DNA of 64,000 nucleotides, from contig NZ_LWLE01000034.1 of NCBI RefSeq assembly GCF_001905125.1, positions 1-64,000 on the forward strand. The letters are read 5' to 3'. This document shows positions 1 through 7,152 of this stretch, one piece after another. Under the pieces are notes generated by a model that saw nothing but the letters and a program-made list of their open reading frames with translations, did no database searches and was not told the origin of the DNA. This DNA is from Streptomyces sp. TSRI0281 (GTDB lineage: Bacteria > Actinomycetota > Actinomycetes > Streptomycetales > Streptomycetaceae). Both the position numbers and the translations under genes were made by a program. Every line of letters begins with the position of its first letter. Within the stretch, counting starts at the first letter, position 1.

Positions 1-36
1 GGGGGACCCTGTGGGAGAGTAGGACGCCGCCGAACA
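1..36 (+). rRNA. rrf: 5S ribosomal RNA, 3' end only
   Basis: The first ~36 bases match from memory the conserved 3' end of actinobacterial 5S rRNA: the GTGGGAGAGTAGGACGCCGC block followed by CGAAC. The remaining ~85 bases of the gene lie left of the window. A strong terminator follows at once, as expected for the last gene of an rrn operon. The exact 3' end is uncertain by a few bases. Confidence 0.85.
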
Positions 37-50
37 ATTTTTCCGGGAAA

Positions 51-80
51 GCCCCGTGCCTTGTGGCACGGGGCTTTTCT
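51..80 (+). terminator. rrn operon intrinsic terminator
   Basis: A perfect 10-bp stem (GCCCCGTGCC at 51-60 and GGCACGGGGC at 65-74) closes a TTGT loop and is followed by TTTTCT. It lies 15 bases after the 5S rRNA end, so it most likely ends the rRNA operon. Confidence 0.9.
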
Positions 81-106
81 GCGTTCTGAACGTCTAGGGT
101 CGAACC

Positions 107-751
107 ATGCGCTACGAACTGGTCATCTTCGACAACGATGGTGTGCTCGTCGACAGTGAGCCGATCTCCAACACCATCCTCGCCGGCTACCTCACCGAAC
201 TCGGTCACCCCACCTCCTACGAGGAGTCGCTCCGCGACTACATGGGGGCCGCCGTGCACCGCGTGCACGACCTCGTCGCCGAGAGGACCGGGGAGAAGCT
301 GCCCGCGGACTTCGACGAGACACTGCACGCGCGGGTCTTCGCCGCGTTCCGGCGGGAGCTGGTGGCGGTGGACGGGGTGCAGGAACTGCTGGGGACGCTG
401 GTCGCCGACGGGGTGGACTACTGCGTCGCCTCGTCCAGCAGCCACGAACGGATCAGGGTCGGCCACCGGGCGGCCGGGCTCGACCAGTGGTTCGAGGAGG
501 AGTGGATCTTCAGCTCGGAGGATGTCGGGCGGGGGAAGCCGGCGCCGGATCTGTTCCTGTACGCGGCGGAACGGATGGGGGTCGCCCCGGAGCGGTGTGT
601 CGTCATCGAGGACAGCCCGCTCGGTGTCGAGGCCGCTCGGGCCGCCGGGATGGATGTGTACGGGTTTACGTCGATGATGCCGGCGGACCGGCTGACCGGC
701 GTGACCGGCTACTTCTCCGAGATGGCTCAGCTGCCGGAATTGCTTGCCTGA
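107..751 (+). CDS. HAD-IA family phosphatase (phosphoglycolate phosphatase / beta-PGM-like)
   Basis: This 214-residue protein has all four HAD motifs in order. DNDGVLVDSE near residue 9 supplies the nucleophile and acid/base aspartates, a Ser-rich ASSSSHER segment is motif II, the lysine sits in GRGKPAPD (motif III), and VIEDSPLGVEAA carries the motif IV acidic pair. The alpha-helical cap between motifs I and II fits subclass I. It should be a soluble phosphatase or phosphomutase for a small sugar phosphate or similar substrate; the sequence does not show which. A TAGGGT -10-like hexamer (95-100) ends 6 nt before the ATG and no ribosome binding site is visible, suggesting a leaderless mRNA. 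The gene follows the rrn terminator and ends just before the palindrome that precedes the MFS gene. Confidence 0.9.
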   Translation: MRYELVIFDNDGVLVDSEPISNTILAGYLTELGHPTSYEESLRDYMGAAVHRVHDLVAERTGEKLPADFDETLHARVFAAFRRELVAVDGVQELLGTLVADGVDYCVASSSSHERIRVGHRAAGLDQWFEEEWIFSSEDVGRGKPAPDLFLYAAERMGVAPERCVVIEDSPLGVEAARAAGMDVYGFTSMMPADRLTGVTGYFSEMAQLPELLA

Positions 752-754
752 TCC

Positions 755-786
755 ATCTACCCATGGGTAGATCCTGGCCCTACGCT
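755..786 (+). promoter_or_regulatory. Perfect 18-bp palindrome plus -10 box before the MFS gene
   Basis: ATCTACCCATGGGTAGAT at 755-772 is a perfect palindrome. It starts 4 bases after the HAD stop codon and ends 8 bases before TACGCT (781-786), a -10-like hexamer spaced 6 nt from the MFS start codon. A dimeric repressor bound here would cover the -35 region. No regulator gene is adjacent, so the binding protein is unknown. The palindrome is certain; its role as an operator is inferred. Confidence 0.6.
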
Positions 787-792
787 CCCGCC

Positions 793-1998
793 ATGACAGA
801 TGCGCGGTTGCGGCACGGTCGGGCCTCCTTGGCGTTGAGCTTCCTTGTGCAAGGGGTGACCTTCGCTCTGCTCGTGACGCGTATCCCCGCCATCCAGGAC
901 CAGTACGGGATATCCGACGGGCTGCTGCCCGTCTTCCTGGCCGCCGTGCCGATCCTGGCGGGGGCCGGCAGCGTGGTCACCGAGAAGGTGGTCGCGCGGG
1001 TACGGCCCGGGACCGTACTGAGGTGGGCGCAGCCCGTCGTGCTGCTGGCCCTGCTCGGGGTGGGCGGCGGCGGGGAGGTGTGGCACGTCGCCCTCGCGCT
1101 GGGGGTCTTCGGTCTGGCGGTGGGAGCGCTGGACGCCTCGATGAACATGATGGGCGTCAGCCTTCAGCGGGCGTACGGGCGCAGCATCATGCTCGGGTTC
1201 CACGCCGTGTACAGCCTCGGTGGGATCGCCGGGGCGTCGATGGCCTGGGCCGGGGCGCACTGGGATCTGTCGTTGCTCGTGTCCTATCTGCCCGCCGTGG
1301 TGGTGCTGCTGCCCGCCGCGTTCCTCGGCAGCCGCTGGTACACGGAGGGGAAGGGGCCACAGGGGCAGGATGCCGCGGTGGCCGGAGCCGGTGGGGTGTC
1401 CGTGCCGTTCAGGCTGCTGCTGCCGCTGTGTCTCGTGATGAGCTTCGCGTACATAGGGGACTCGACCGTCTCCAACTGGAGTGCCAAGTATCTCCAGGAC
1501 GTGCTGGGCAGTTCGGAGCAGATGTCGACGGTTCCGTACAACGTCTACATGGTGACGACGTTGCTGGGGCGGGCCCTCGGGGACATCGGGGTGCGGCGGC
1601 TCGGGGCGGTGGCCGTGGTGCGGGGCGGGAGCGTGCTGGCGGCGGCCGGGTTCGGGGTGGTGGCCGTGGCGCCGGGGGCGTGGGCGGGGATGCTCGGGTT
1701 CACGATGCTGGGGCTCGGGCTCTGTGTGATCGTGCCGCAGACCTTCGCGGCGGCCGGGCGGATGTTCCCCGGGGCCAGTGATGTGGCGATCGCCCGGCTG
1801 AACATCTTCAACTACGTGGGATTCCTTGTCGGTTCACCGCTCGTGGGGGCGCTCGGGGACGCGTGGAGCTACCGGGGCGCGATGCTCGTACCGATGGTCC
1901 TGGTGCTCGCGACCCTCGTGTACGCCCGGTCGTTCGGGCCGGAACCCGCCCGATACGGTGGCGGGCATGAGCGGCCGCGCACAGCTGATGTGGGATGA
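793..1998 (+). CDS. MFS transporter
   Basis: This is a 401-residue membrane protein with about 12 hydrophobic segments, the size and pattern of a single-domain major facilitator. The N-terminal half opens with a segment around LSFLVQGVTFALLVTR followed by IPAIQDQYG, a layout seen in YbjJ-like and fucose-permease-like MFS members. The substrate cannot be read from the sequence. The ATG at 793 is chosen because the hydrophobic core starts soon after it and a -10-like TACGCT lies 6 nt upstream; longer readings run into the HAD gene in another frame. The last 32 bases overlap the AcuC-type gene, so the two are probably co-transcribed and translationally coupled. Confidence 0.88.
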   Translation: MTDARLRHGRASLALSFLVQGVTFALLVTRIPAIQDQYGISDGLLPVFLAAVPILAGAGSVVTEKVVARVRPGTVLRWAQPVVLLALLGVGGGGEVWHVALALGVFGLAVGALDASMNMMGVSLQRAYGRSIMLGFHAVYSLGGIAGASMAWAGAHWDLSLLVSYLPAVVVLLPAAFLGSRWYTEGKGPQGQDAAVAGAGGVSVPFRLLLPLCLVMSFAYIGDSTVSNWSAKYLQDVLGSSEQMSTVPYNVYMVTTLLGRALGDIGVRRLGAVAVVRGGSVLAAAGFGVVAVAPGAWAGMLGFTMLGLGLCVIVPQTFAAAGRMFPGASDVAIARLNIFNYVGFLVGSPLVGALGDAWSYRGAMLVPMVLVLATLVYARSFGPEPARYGGGHERPRTADVG

Positions 1999-3139
1999 CG
2001 CAGTAACGGGATACGACTTCGGGGACAGCCATCCGATGGACCCGGTCCGGCTCGCCCTGACGATGGGGCTGGTGCGGGCGTTCGGGCTCGACGGGGCAGT
2101 GGACGTACGGGCGGCGAAGGCCGCCGGGGACTCCACGCTGCGGCTGGTGCACCGGGCGGACTACGTGGCGGCGGTCCGGGCCGCGTCCGCGGACCCACGG
2201 TCCGCGGATCAGGCGTACGGGCTCGGCACCGTGGACGACCCGGCCTTCTCCGGGATGCACGAGGCGTCCGCGCTGATCGCCGGGCTGTCGGTGGGGGCGG
2301 CGGAGGCCGTGTGGCGGGGGGAGACCCGGCACGCGGTGAACTTCACCGGGGGGCTGCATCACGCCATGCCCGGTGCGGCCGCGGGGTTCTGCATCTACAA
2401 CGATCCGGCGCTCGCCATCGCCCGGCTGCTGGAGCTCGGCGCGGAGCGGGTCGCGTACATCGATGTGGACGTCCACCACGGCGACGGTGTGCAGGCCGCC
2501 TTCTGGGAGGACCCGCGGGTGCTGACCGTGTCGATGCACGAGCACCCGCGCACGCTGTTTCCGCAGACCGGATGGCCCGAGGAGACCGGCTCCGGGGCGG
2601 GTGAGGGCAGTGCGGTGAATGTGGCGCTGCCGGCGGGTACGGGGGACGCCGGGTGGCTGCGGGCGTTCCACGCGGTGGTGCCCGAACTGGTGGCGGACTT
2701 CCGGCCGCAGGTGCTGGTGACCCAGCACGGGGCCGATACGCACTTCGAGGATCCGCTGGCCCATCTCGCGGTGTCGCTGGACGCGCAGCGGGCCGTGATG
2801 GCGTCCTGCCACGATCTCGTGCACGCGTATGTGGACGGTGGGCGCTGGCTGGCGCTGGGCGGCGGCGGGTACGCGGTCGTCGATGTGGTGCCGCGGTCCT
2901 GGACCCATCTGGTGGGGATCGCCGCGCATGCGCCGGTGGACCCGGAGTCGGTGATTCCGGCGTCGTGGCGGGACGAGGTCTACGCCCGGACGCGGCAGCT
3001 GGGTCCGGCCCGGATGACGGATGGGCGTACGCCGTCCTGGCAGCCGTGGGAGGCCGGGTACGATCCGGCGGACCGGCTGGACCAGGCGGTGCTGGCGACC
3101 CGGCGGGCGGCGTTTCCGCTGCGGGGGCTGCTGGCCTGA
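1967..3139 (+). CDS. acuC: AcuC-type acetoin utilization / class I-II histone deacetylase-like protein
   Basis: This 390-residue protein of the arginase/deacetylase fold has the zinc-dependent deacetylase signatures: the His pair in GLHHAMPG, DVDVHHGDG with the metal-binding Asp and His, and a late TQHGADTH segment. In Bacillus AcuC deacetylates acetyl-CoA synthetase; in Streptomyces the homologue probably removes acetyl groups from lysines or polyamine-like substrates, which the sequence cannot settle. The ATG at 1967 lies inside the 3' end of the MFS gene and starts a reading (MSGRAQLMWDD) typical of AcuC N-termini. Longer in-frame readings into the MFS gene have no family support. It is cytoplasmic and complete. 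Confidence 0.9.
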   Translation: MSGRAQLMWDDAVTGYDFGDSHPMDPVRLALTMGLVRAFGLDGAVDVRAAKAAGDSTLRLVHRADYVAAVRAASADPRSADQAYGLGTVDDPAFSGMHEASALIAGLSVGAAEAVWRGETRHAVNFTGGLHHAMPGAAAGFCIYNDPALAIARLLELGAERVAYIDVDVHHGDGVQAAFWEDPRVLTVSMHEHPRTLFPQTGWPEETGSGAGEGSAVNVALPAGTGDAGWLRAFHAVVPELVADFRPQVLVTQHGADTHFEDPLAHLAVSLDAQRAVMASCHDLVHAYVDGGRWLALGGGGYAVVDVVPRSWTHLVGIAAHAPVDPESVIPASWRDEVYARTRQLGPARMTDGRTPSWQPWEAGYDPADRLDQAVLATRRAAFPLRGLLA

Positions 3140-3280
3140 GGCGCCCCGGGCGCGGTGGGGGCACGGGCGGGTCCGGGCGTCCAGGGCGAAGAGTGCGGTG
3201 GAGCCGTGCCATTACGCCAACGGTGGGGCGTCGTCGGGGTTCCGGCCCCCGGCCGGCCGCCGTGCGGGAGCATCGCAAGG

Positions 3281-4096
3281 GTGTTGAGCACTGGAGCGCT
3301 GCGCGCTCATCTGCTGGCGGCCCGGCTGGCCGGGCCCGTGGCCACCTCGCGGGAGAACAGCCTGCGGAGTTATCGGCTCTTCGCCGCGCGAGATCCGCGG
3401 GCGACGCTCGGCCTCGATCCGGAGTGGGCCTGGGGCGAGCGGGATCTGTTGCGGCTGATGGCCGACAAGTGCGGGGTCTCGGACGATCCCGCGCACGTTT
3501 CCGGTCAGGATGTGATCGATCCGGAACGGACGCTGGCCGGTCTGGCCGCGTTCGCCGAGCGGCTCGCCGGTGTGGCGGCCCGGCGGGCGCCGGTGCTGTT
3601 CGGGACCGGTCATCCGCACCGGCTGATCGGGTTCTACGCCGAGCTGGCAGACGCCTTGTCGGCGGCAGGGTGCCACGTACTCACCCCCGCGCAGGGGCGA
3701 TCTGTCGACATAACGACCCGGTTCGGCGTACGCACCTACCACCTCGACTACGTACGACGCGTCGCTCTGATGCGCGAACCCAGCGTGCGTGCCCCCGGTG
3801 GTGGGACCGGCGTGCACAGCCACTCCCCGCTGCCGGTTCGGGTCGCGCTGGCGGCGGCGGCGCAGCAGTTCGGGGTGCTGCCCGCGCTGGTGATCGGGGA
3901 CCACGGCTGGGTCTGCGGTGCAGGTCAGCTGGGCATCGAGGCCATCGGGCTGGCGGATACGGATGATCCCGCGCTGTTCGTCGGGGAGGCCGAGGGGCGG
4001 GTGTCCGTCGCGGTTCCGCTTGATGACGGCGTGCAGTCGGACTACTACCGCCCGCTTACTCGCTATGTACTCAATCGGGCGTGTCTGTCACAGTAG
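3281..4096 (+). CDS. Conserved actinobacterial phosphatase-like protein
   Basis: This 271-residue soluble protein belongs to a family conserved in Streptomyces and usually labelled phosphatase. Visible conserved blocks are FGTGHPHRLIGFY (about residues 107-119), PAQGRSVDITTRFG and VIGDHGWVCGAGQLG near the C-terminus. Repeated Asp, His and Gly residues suggest a metal or phosphate site, but I recognise no textbook catalytic motif. The GTG at 3281 is preferred because GGGAG lies about 10 nt upstream and the protein then begins MLSTGALRAHLLAARLAG; in-frame sequence upstream to 3155 looks non-coding. It has its own promoter space downstream of acuC. The enzymatic role is a family label, not shown here. 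Confidence 0.75.
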   Translation: MLSTGALRAHLLAARLAGPVATSRENSLRSYRLFAARDPRATLGLDPEWAWGERDLLRLMADKCGVSDDPAHVSGQDVIDPERTLAGLAAFAERLAGVAARRAPVLFGTGHPHRLIGFYAELADALSAAGCHVLTPAQGRSVDITTRFGVRTYHLDYVRRVALMREPSVRAPGGGTGVHSHSPLPVRVALAAAAQQFGVLPALVIGDHGWVCGAGQLGIEAIGLADTDDPALFVGEAEGRVSVAVPLDDGVQSDYYRPLTRYVLNRACLSQ

Positions 4097-4140
4097 GCGG
4101 CCGATCGCCTCTCCTCTTCCCCACTCGCATCACCCGCCCC

Positions 4141-4178
4141 TAATCTGGGCAGTGAGCGCACAACGACGAAGAGTCACC
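4141..4178 (+). promoter_or_regulatory. Candidate promoter and BldD-like site upstream of bdtA
   Basis: TAATCT at 4141-4146 is a good -10 hexamer. AGTGA (4151-4155) and TCACC (4174-4178) flank the expected transcription start with 18 bases between them. This matches the early BldD half-site description AGTGA-(n)-TCACC, and bdtA was named as a BldD target; both points are from memory. No good -35 hexamer is visible. Confidence 0.4.
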
Positions 4179-4224
4179 GGAGGGGAAGCCGGTGCGCGTC
4201 GCATGCGGAAGGTACAGGTGGGTC

Positions 4225-4437
4225 ATGGCTGCTGGCAGCGAGAGGCCTCTGAACGAGGTCAAGTTTCTGACCGTGGCGGAAGTCGCCTCGGTCATGCGAG
4301 TGTCGAAGATGACCGTGTACCGCTTGGTGCACAGCGGTCATCTGCCGGCGATCCGGGTGGGAAGGTCCTTCCGGGTGCCGGAGCAAGCGGTTCACGAGTA
4401 TCTCCGCGAGTCCTTTGTGGGGGTGGAGTCGGCCTGA
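4225..4437 (+). CDS. bdtA: Excisionase-type helix-turn-helix DNA-binding protein (BdtA-like)
   Basis: This 70-residue protein is made almost entirely of one MerR/excisionase-like winged HTH: FLTVAEVASVMRVSKMTVYR (helices 1-2) followed by HSGHLPAIRVGRSFRVPEQA (wing and third helix). It lacks an effector domain. It closely resembles, from memory, S. coelicolor SCO3328 (bdtA, BldD target A), which also lies a few genes from bldN. The ATG at 4225 has AGGTGGG just upstream; the earlier in-frame GTG would add an unrelated extension. Its target genes are unknown. Position beside bldN/rsbN and the BldD-like half-sites upstream suggest a role in the developmental network. Confidence 0.85.
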   Translation: MAAGSERPLNEVKFLTVAEVASVMRVSKMTVYRLVHSGHLPAIRVGRSFRVPEQAVHEYLRESFVGVESA

Positions 4438-4450
4438 CATCGCCCTCGGA

Positions 4451-4480
4451 TTACGTCCCTCACTCAGTGGCGGGTAGGCT
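4451..4480 (+). promoter_or_regulatory. Candidate vegetative promoter for the bS22 gene
   Basis: TTACGT (4451-4456), an 18-bp spacer and TAGGCT (4475-4480) resemble a HrdB-type promoter. It lies just after the bdtA stop and about 68 bases before the bS22 start, so the ribosomal protein gene probably has its own promoter. Confidence 0.4.
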
Positions 4481-4547
4481 AGGCCGACGTAGGTCGTGTG
4501 GGCCCAGACGCCCCGCACCAGTGAAGATGAAGTGAGCGAGGGTAGTC

Positions 4548-4646
4548 GTGGGCTCTGTTATTAAGAAGCGGCGCAAGCGGATGGCCAAGAAGAAGCACCG
4601 CAAGCTGCTCAAGCGCACGCGCGTTCAGCGTCGCAACAAGAAGTAA
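4548..4646 (+). CDS. Small ribosomal protein bS22 (AURKAIP1/COX24-type)
   Basis: This 32-residue, extremely basic protein begins MGSVIKKRRKRMAKKKH and ends QRRNKK. It matches the actinobacterial small-subunit protein bS22 described in mycobacterial ribosomes, which sits near the decoding centre; the family also includes the mitochondrial AURKAIP1/COX24 domain (from memory). The start is GTG at 4548, with a GA-rich segment (GTGAGCGAGGG) just upstream acting as ribosome binding site. The gene is shorter than usual gene-finder cut-offs. It is followed within 25 bases by a strong terminator, giving a compact single-gene unit. Confidence 0.88.
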   Translation: MGSVIKKRRKRMAKKKHRKLLKRTRVQRRNKK

Positions 4647-4667
4647 GCGAACGCAGTTCGTGAATCC

Positions 4668-4710
4668 GCAGCCCTTCCGCCGTCCTGGCGGGAGGGCTGC
4701 GGTGCTTTTT
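4668..4710 (+). terminator. Intrinsic terminator after the bS22 gene
   Basis: A 14-bp stem with one G-T pair (GCAGCCCTTCCGCC at 4668-4681 with GGCGGGAGGGCTGC at 4687-4700) closes a 5-nt loop and is followed by a run of T at 4705-4710. Confidence 0.85.
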
Positions 4711-4838
4711 TCGGGCAAGCCCGCGTCAAGCCCGTCATGGGGTCGTCACAGGGCAACATCGACCGGCTACGGTGACGGCCAGGGGATTCCCGCGCTCCGC
4801 GCAGGACCCGCTCTCACGACCGACGGAAGGCGCTGATC

Positions 4839-5954
4839 TTGGGCAAGGTCGTGCTCGTCACCGGAGTGGCCCGGCAACTGGGGGGCCGCTTCGTGCGGCG
4901 CGTCCAGCGCGAACCCGGTGTGGACCGGGTGATCGCCGTCGACGCGGTCACGCCCGAGCATCGGCTCGGCGACGCCGAATTCGTCCGCGCGGACATCCGG
5001 CAGCCCGCGATCGCCAGGGTCCTCGCCCAGCACTCCGTCGACACGGTCGTCCATCTGGACGTCTCCGGCAAGGCGCTCGGTGCGGGCGGCCGGACGGCGG
5101 TCAAGGAGAATAACGTCATCGGCACCATGCAGCTGCTCGGTGCCTGCCAGAAGTCGCCGACCGTCCAACGGCTCGTGATCAAGTCCAGTACGAGTGTGTA
5201 CGGCTCCGCCCCCCGCGATCCGGCGGTGTTCACCGAGACCACACCGCCCAAGTCCCTGCCCAGCGGCGGCTTCGCCAAGGACGCGGTGGAGGTCGAGGGG
5301 TATGTACGGGGCTTCGCGCGCCGCAGGCCCGATGTCGCGGTGTGCGTCCTGCGGTTCGCGAACATCCTGGGGCCCCATCCGGATTCGCCGCTCGCCGACT
5401 ATCTGTCGCTGCCCGTCCTGCCGACGGTCTTCGGGTACGACCCGCGGCTCCAGTTCGTGCACGAGGACGATGTCATCGACGTCCTGGGGATCGCCTCGCG
5501 CGAGCCCCGGCGCGGGACGCTGAACAGCGGGACGTTCAACATCGCGGGCGACGGGGTGCTGCTGCTCTCGCAGTGCTCGCGGCGGCTGGGGCGGCCGACC
5601 GTGCCGGTGCTGCTGCCCGCCGTCACCTGGGTCGGCTCGGCCCTCCGTACGATCGGCATGACCGACTTCTCGGCGGAACAGATCCGGCTGCTCACCCATG
5701 GCAGGGTGGTGTCCACCGTGCAGATGCGCGAGACGCTGGGTTTCCGGCCGAAGTTCAGCACGGCGGAGACCTTCGCGGAGTTCGCGCGGAGCCGGGGTCC
5801 GGGACTGCTGCCGCCCGAAGCGGTGGGCAGGGCGGTGGACCGGCTGGCGTCGCTGCCGTTGCCGGGCGGTGGCGGGGCGACGGGCGGCGGGAGCGGTGCC
5901 GGGCCTTCGGGTGGCGGGGCCGGTGCGGTACAGACGACTCACGGCGCCAGGTAG
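4839..5954 (+). CDS. NAD-dependent epimerase/dehydratase (extended SDR)
   Basis: This 371-residue Rossmann protein starts MGKVVLVTGVARQLGG, a TGxxxxxG nucleotide-binding motif. The catalytic region has SSTSVYGSAP, so the usual YxxxK tyrosine is not obvious; a lysine lies in GFAKDAVEVEGY with a YVRGF tyrosine after it, meaning the active site is atypical. Substrate is unknown. The C-terminus is a Gly-rich low-complexity tail. The TTG start at 4839 is supported by GGAAGG with 8-nt spacing. The stop is 15 bases before the acyltransferase start, so the two form an operon, suggesting a joint role in membrane lipid or polyisoprenoid chemistry. That link is inference. Confidence 0.88.
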   Translation: MGKVVLVTGVARQLGGRFVRRVQREPGVDRVIAVDAVTPEHRLGDAEFVRADIRQPAIARVLAQHSVDTVVHLDVSGKALGAGGRTAVKENNVIGTMQLLGACQKSPTVQRLVIKSSTSVYGSAPRDPAVFTETTPPKSLPSGGFAKDAVEVEGYVRGFARRRPDVAVCVLRFANILGPHPDSPLADYLSLPVLPTVFGYDPRLQFVHEDDVIDVLGIASREPRRGTLNSGTFNIAGDGVLLLSQCSRRLGRPTVPVLLPAVTWVGSALRTIGMTDFSAEQIRLLTHGRVVSTVQMRETLGFRPKFSTAETFAEFARSRGPGLLPPEAVGRAVDRLASLPLPGGGGATGGGSGAGPSGGGAGAVQTTHGAR

Positions 5955-5969
5955 AGGAGCGCACCGACG

Positions 5970-7025
5970 ATGGCGGATGCCAAGGTCATTCCGTTCGACG
6001 ACGACCGTTCGCGGTCCGGTGGCGCGCCGCGTTCGGCACGTCGCCGGACCGGGGCGGGCAGCGGCGCGACCGGGCAGGGCGAGGGCGCCACGGCGCCCGT
6101 GAGCGCGCTGCCGGGCGGGCAGGTCCCCGAATCCGCGGCCGCGCCGCCCCAGGAGTCACAGGGGGCTCAGGAGGGCCCGGAGCGTGGCGGCTGGGACCGG
6201 CGGATCGCGGGCGGGCTGGCCTTCCTGCGGCGCCGGGTCACCGGGGACTACGAGGTCGACGAGTTCGGTTACGACAAGGAGCTCACCGACCAGGTCCTGA
6301 TGTCGATGCTCCGGCCGATCGCGGACAAGTACTTCCGGGTCGAGGTGAAGGGGATCGAGAACATCCCGTCCGACGGCGGGGCGCTCATCGTGTCCAACCA
6401 CTCCGGGACGCTGCCGCTGGACGGGCTGATGCTCCAGGTCGCGGTGCACGACAACCATCCGGCCGGGCGGCATCTGCGGCTGCTGGCCGCCGATCTGGTC
6501 TTCCATCTGCCGGTCGTCAACGAGCTCGCGCGGAAGGCCGGTCACACGCTGGCCTGCGCGGAGGACGCGCAGCGGCTGCTGGAGGGCGGCGAGATCGTCG
6601 GGGTGATGCCGGAGGGCTTCAAGGGCATCGGCAAGCCGTTCGGCGAGCGGTACAAGCTCCAGCGCTTCGGGCGGGGCGGTTTCGTGTCGACGGCGCTGCG
6701 GGCCGGTGTGCCGATCGTGCCGTGCTCGATCGTGGGCGCGGAGGAGATCTACCCGATGATCGGCAACGCGAAGACCCTGGCGCGGCTGCTGGGGTTCCCG
6801 TACTTCCCGATCACGCCGACGTTCCCGTGGCTGGGGCCGTTGGGGGCGGTGCCGTTGCCGACGAAGTGGACGATCCAGTTCGGGGAGCCGATTCCCACGG
6901 ACGGGTATCCGCCGGAGGCGGCGGAGGACCCGATGCTGATGTTCAACCTGACGGACCAGGTGCGGGAGCAGATCCAGCACACGCTGTACAAGCTGCTGGT
7001 GCAGCGGCGGTCGGTCTTCTTCTGA
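5970..7025 (+). CDS. Lysophospholipid acyltransferase family protein (PlsC-like)
   Basis: This is a 351-residue protein. Residues 1-70 are low complexity and probably disordered; the acyltransferase domain follows. The acyltransferase His is in SNHSGTLPLDG, where Asp follows His after six residues, not the four of the classical HX4D box. VMPEGFKGIGK matches the glycerol-phosphate-binding PEG block and VPIVPCSIVGAEEIYP is the later conserved strand. The family moves an acyl chain from acyl-CoA or acyl-ACP to a lysophospholipid or similar alcohol at the inner membrane face. It is coupled to the upstream epimerase gene and ends before a strong terminator. Confidence 0.87.
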   Translation: MADAKVIPFDDDRSRSGGAPRSARRRTGAGSGATGQGEGATAPVSALPGGQVPESAAAPPQESQGAQEGPERGGWDRRIAGGLAFLRRRVTGDYEVDEFGYDKELTDQVLMSMLRPIADKYFRVEVKGIENIPSDGGALIVSNHSGTLPLDGLMLQVAVHDNHPAGRHLRLLAADLVFHLPVVNELARKAGHTLACAEDAQRLLEGGEIVGVMPEGFKGIGKPFGERYKLQRFGRGGFVSTALRAGVPIVPCSIVGAEEIYPMIGNAKTLARLLGFPYFPITPTFPWLGPLGAVPLPTKWTIQFGEPIPTDGYPPEAAEDPMLMFNLTDQVREQIQHTLYKLLVQRRSVFF

Positions 7026-7103
7026 CGTCTGTCCGGTCCAGGCCAGTTCGGTCCAGGTCCAGGTCCGGGTTCTGGATGCGGGATTCGGGTGCGAGCGCGC
7101 CGA

Positions 7104-7142
7104 GAGGGGGCCGGTCACTCGGATCGAGTGACCGGCCCCCTC
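7104..7142. terminator. Bidirectional terminator between the acyltransferase and rsbN genes
   Basis: A perfect 18-bp stem (7104-7121 with 7125-7142) closes a 3-nt loop between two convergent genes. There is no T-run, which is usual for Streptomyces. Confidence 0.85.
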
Positions 7143-7152
7143 CCGTGCTGCC

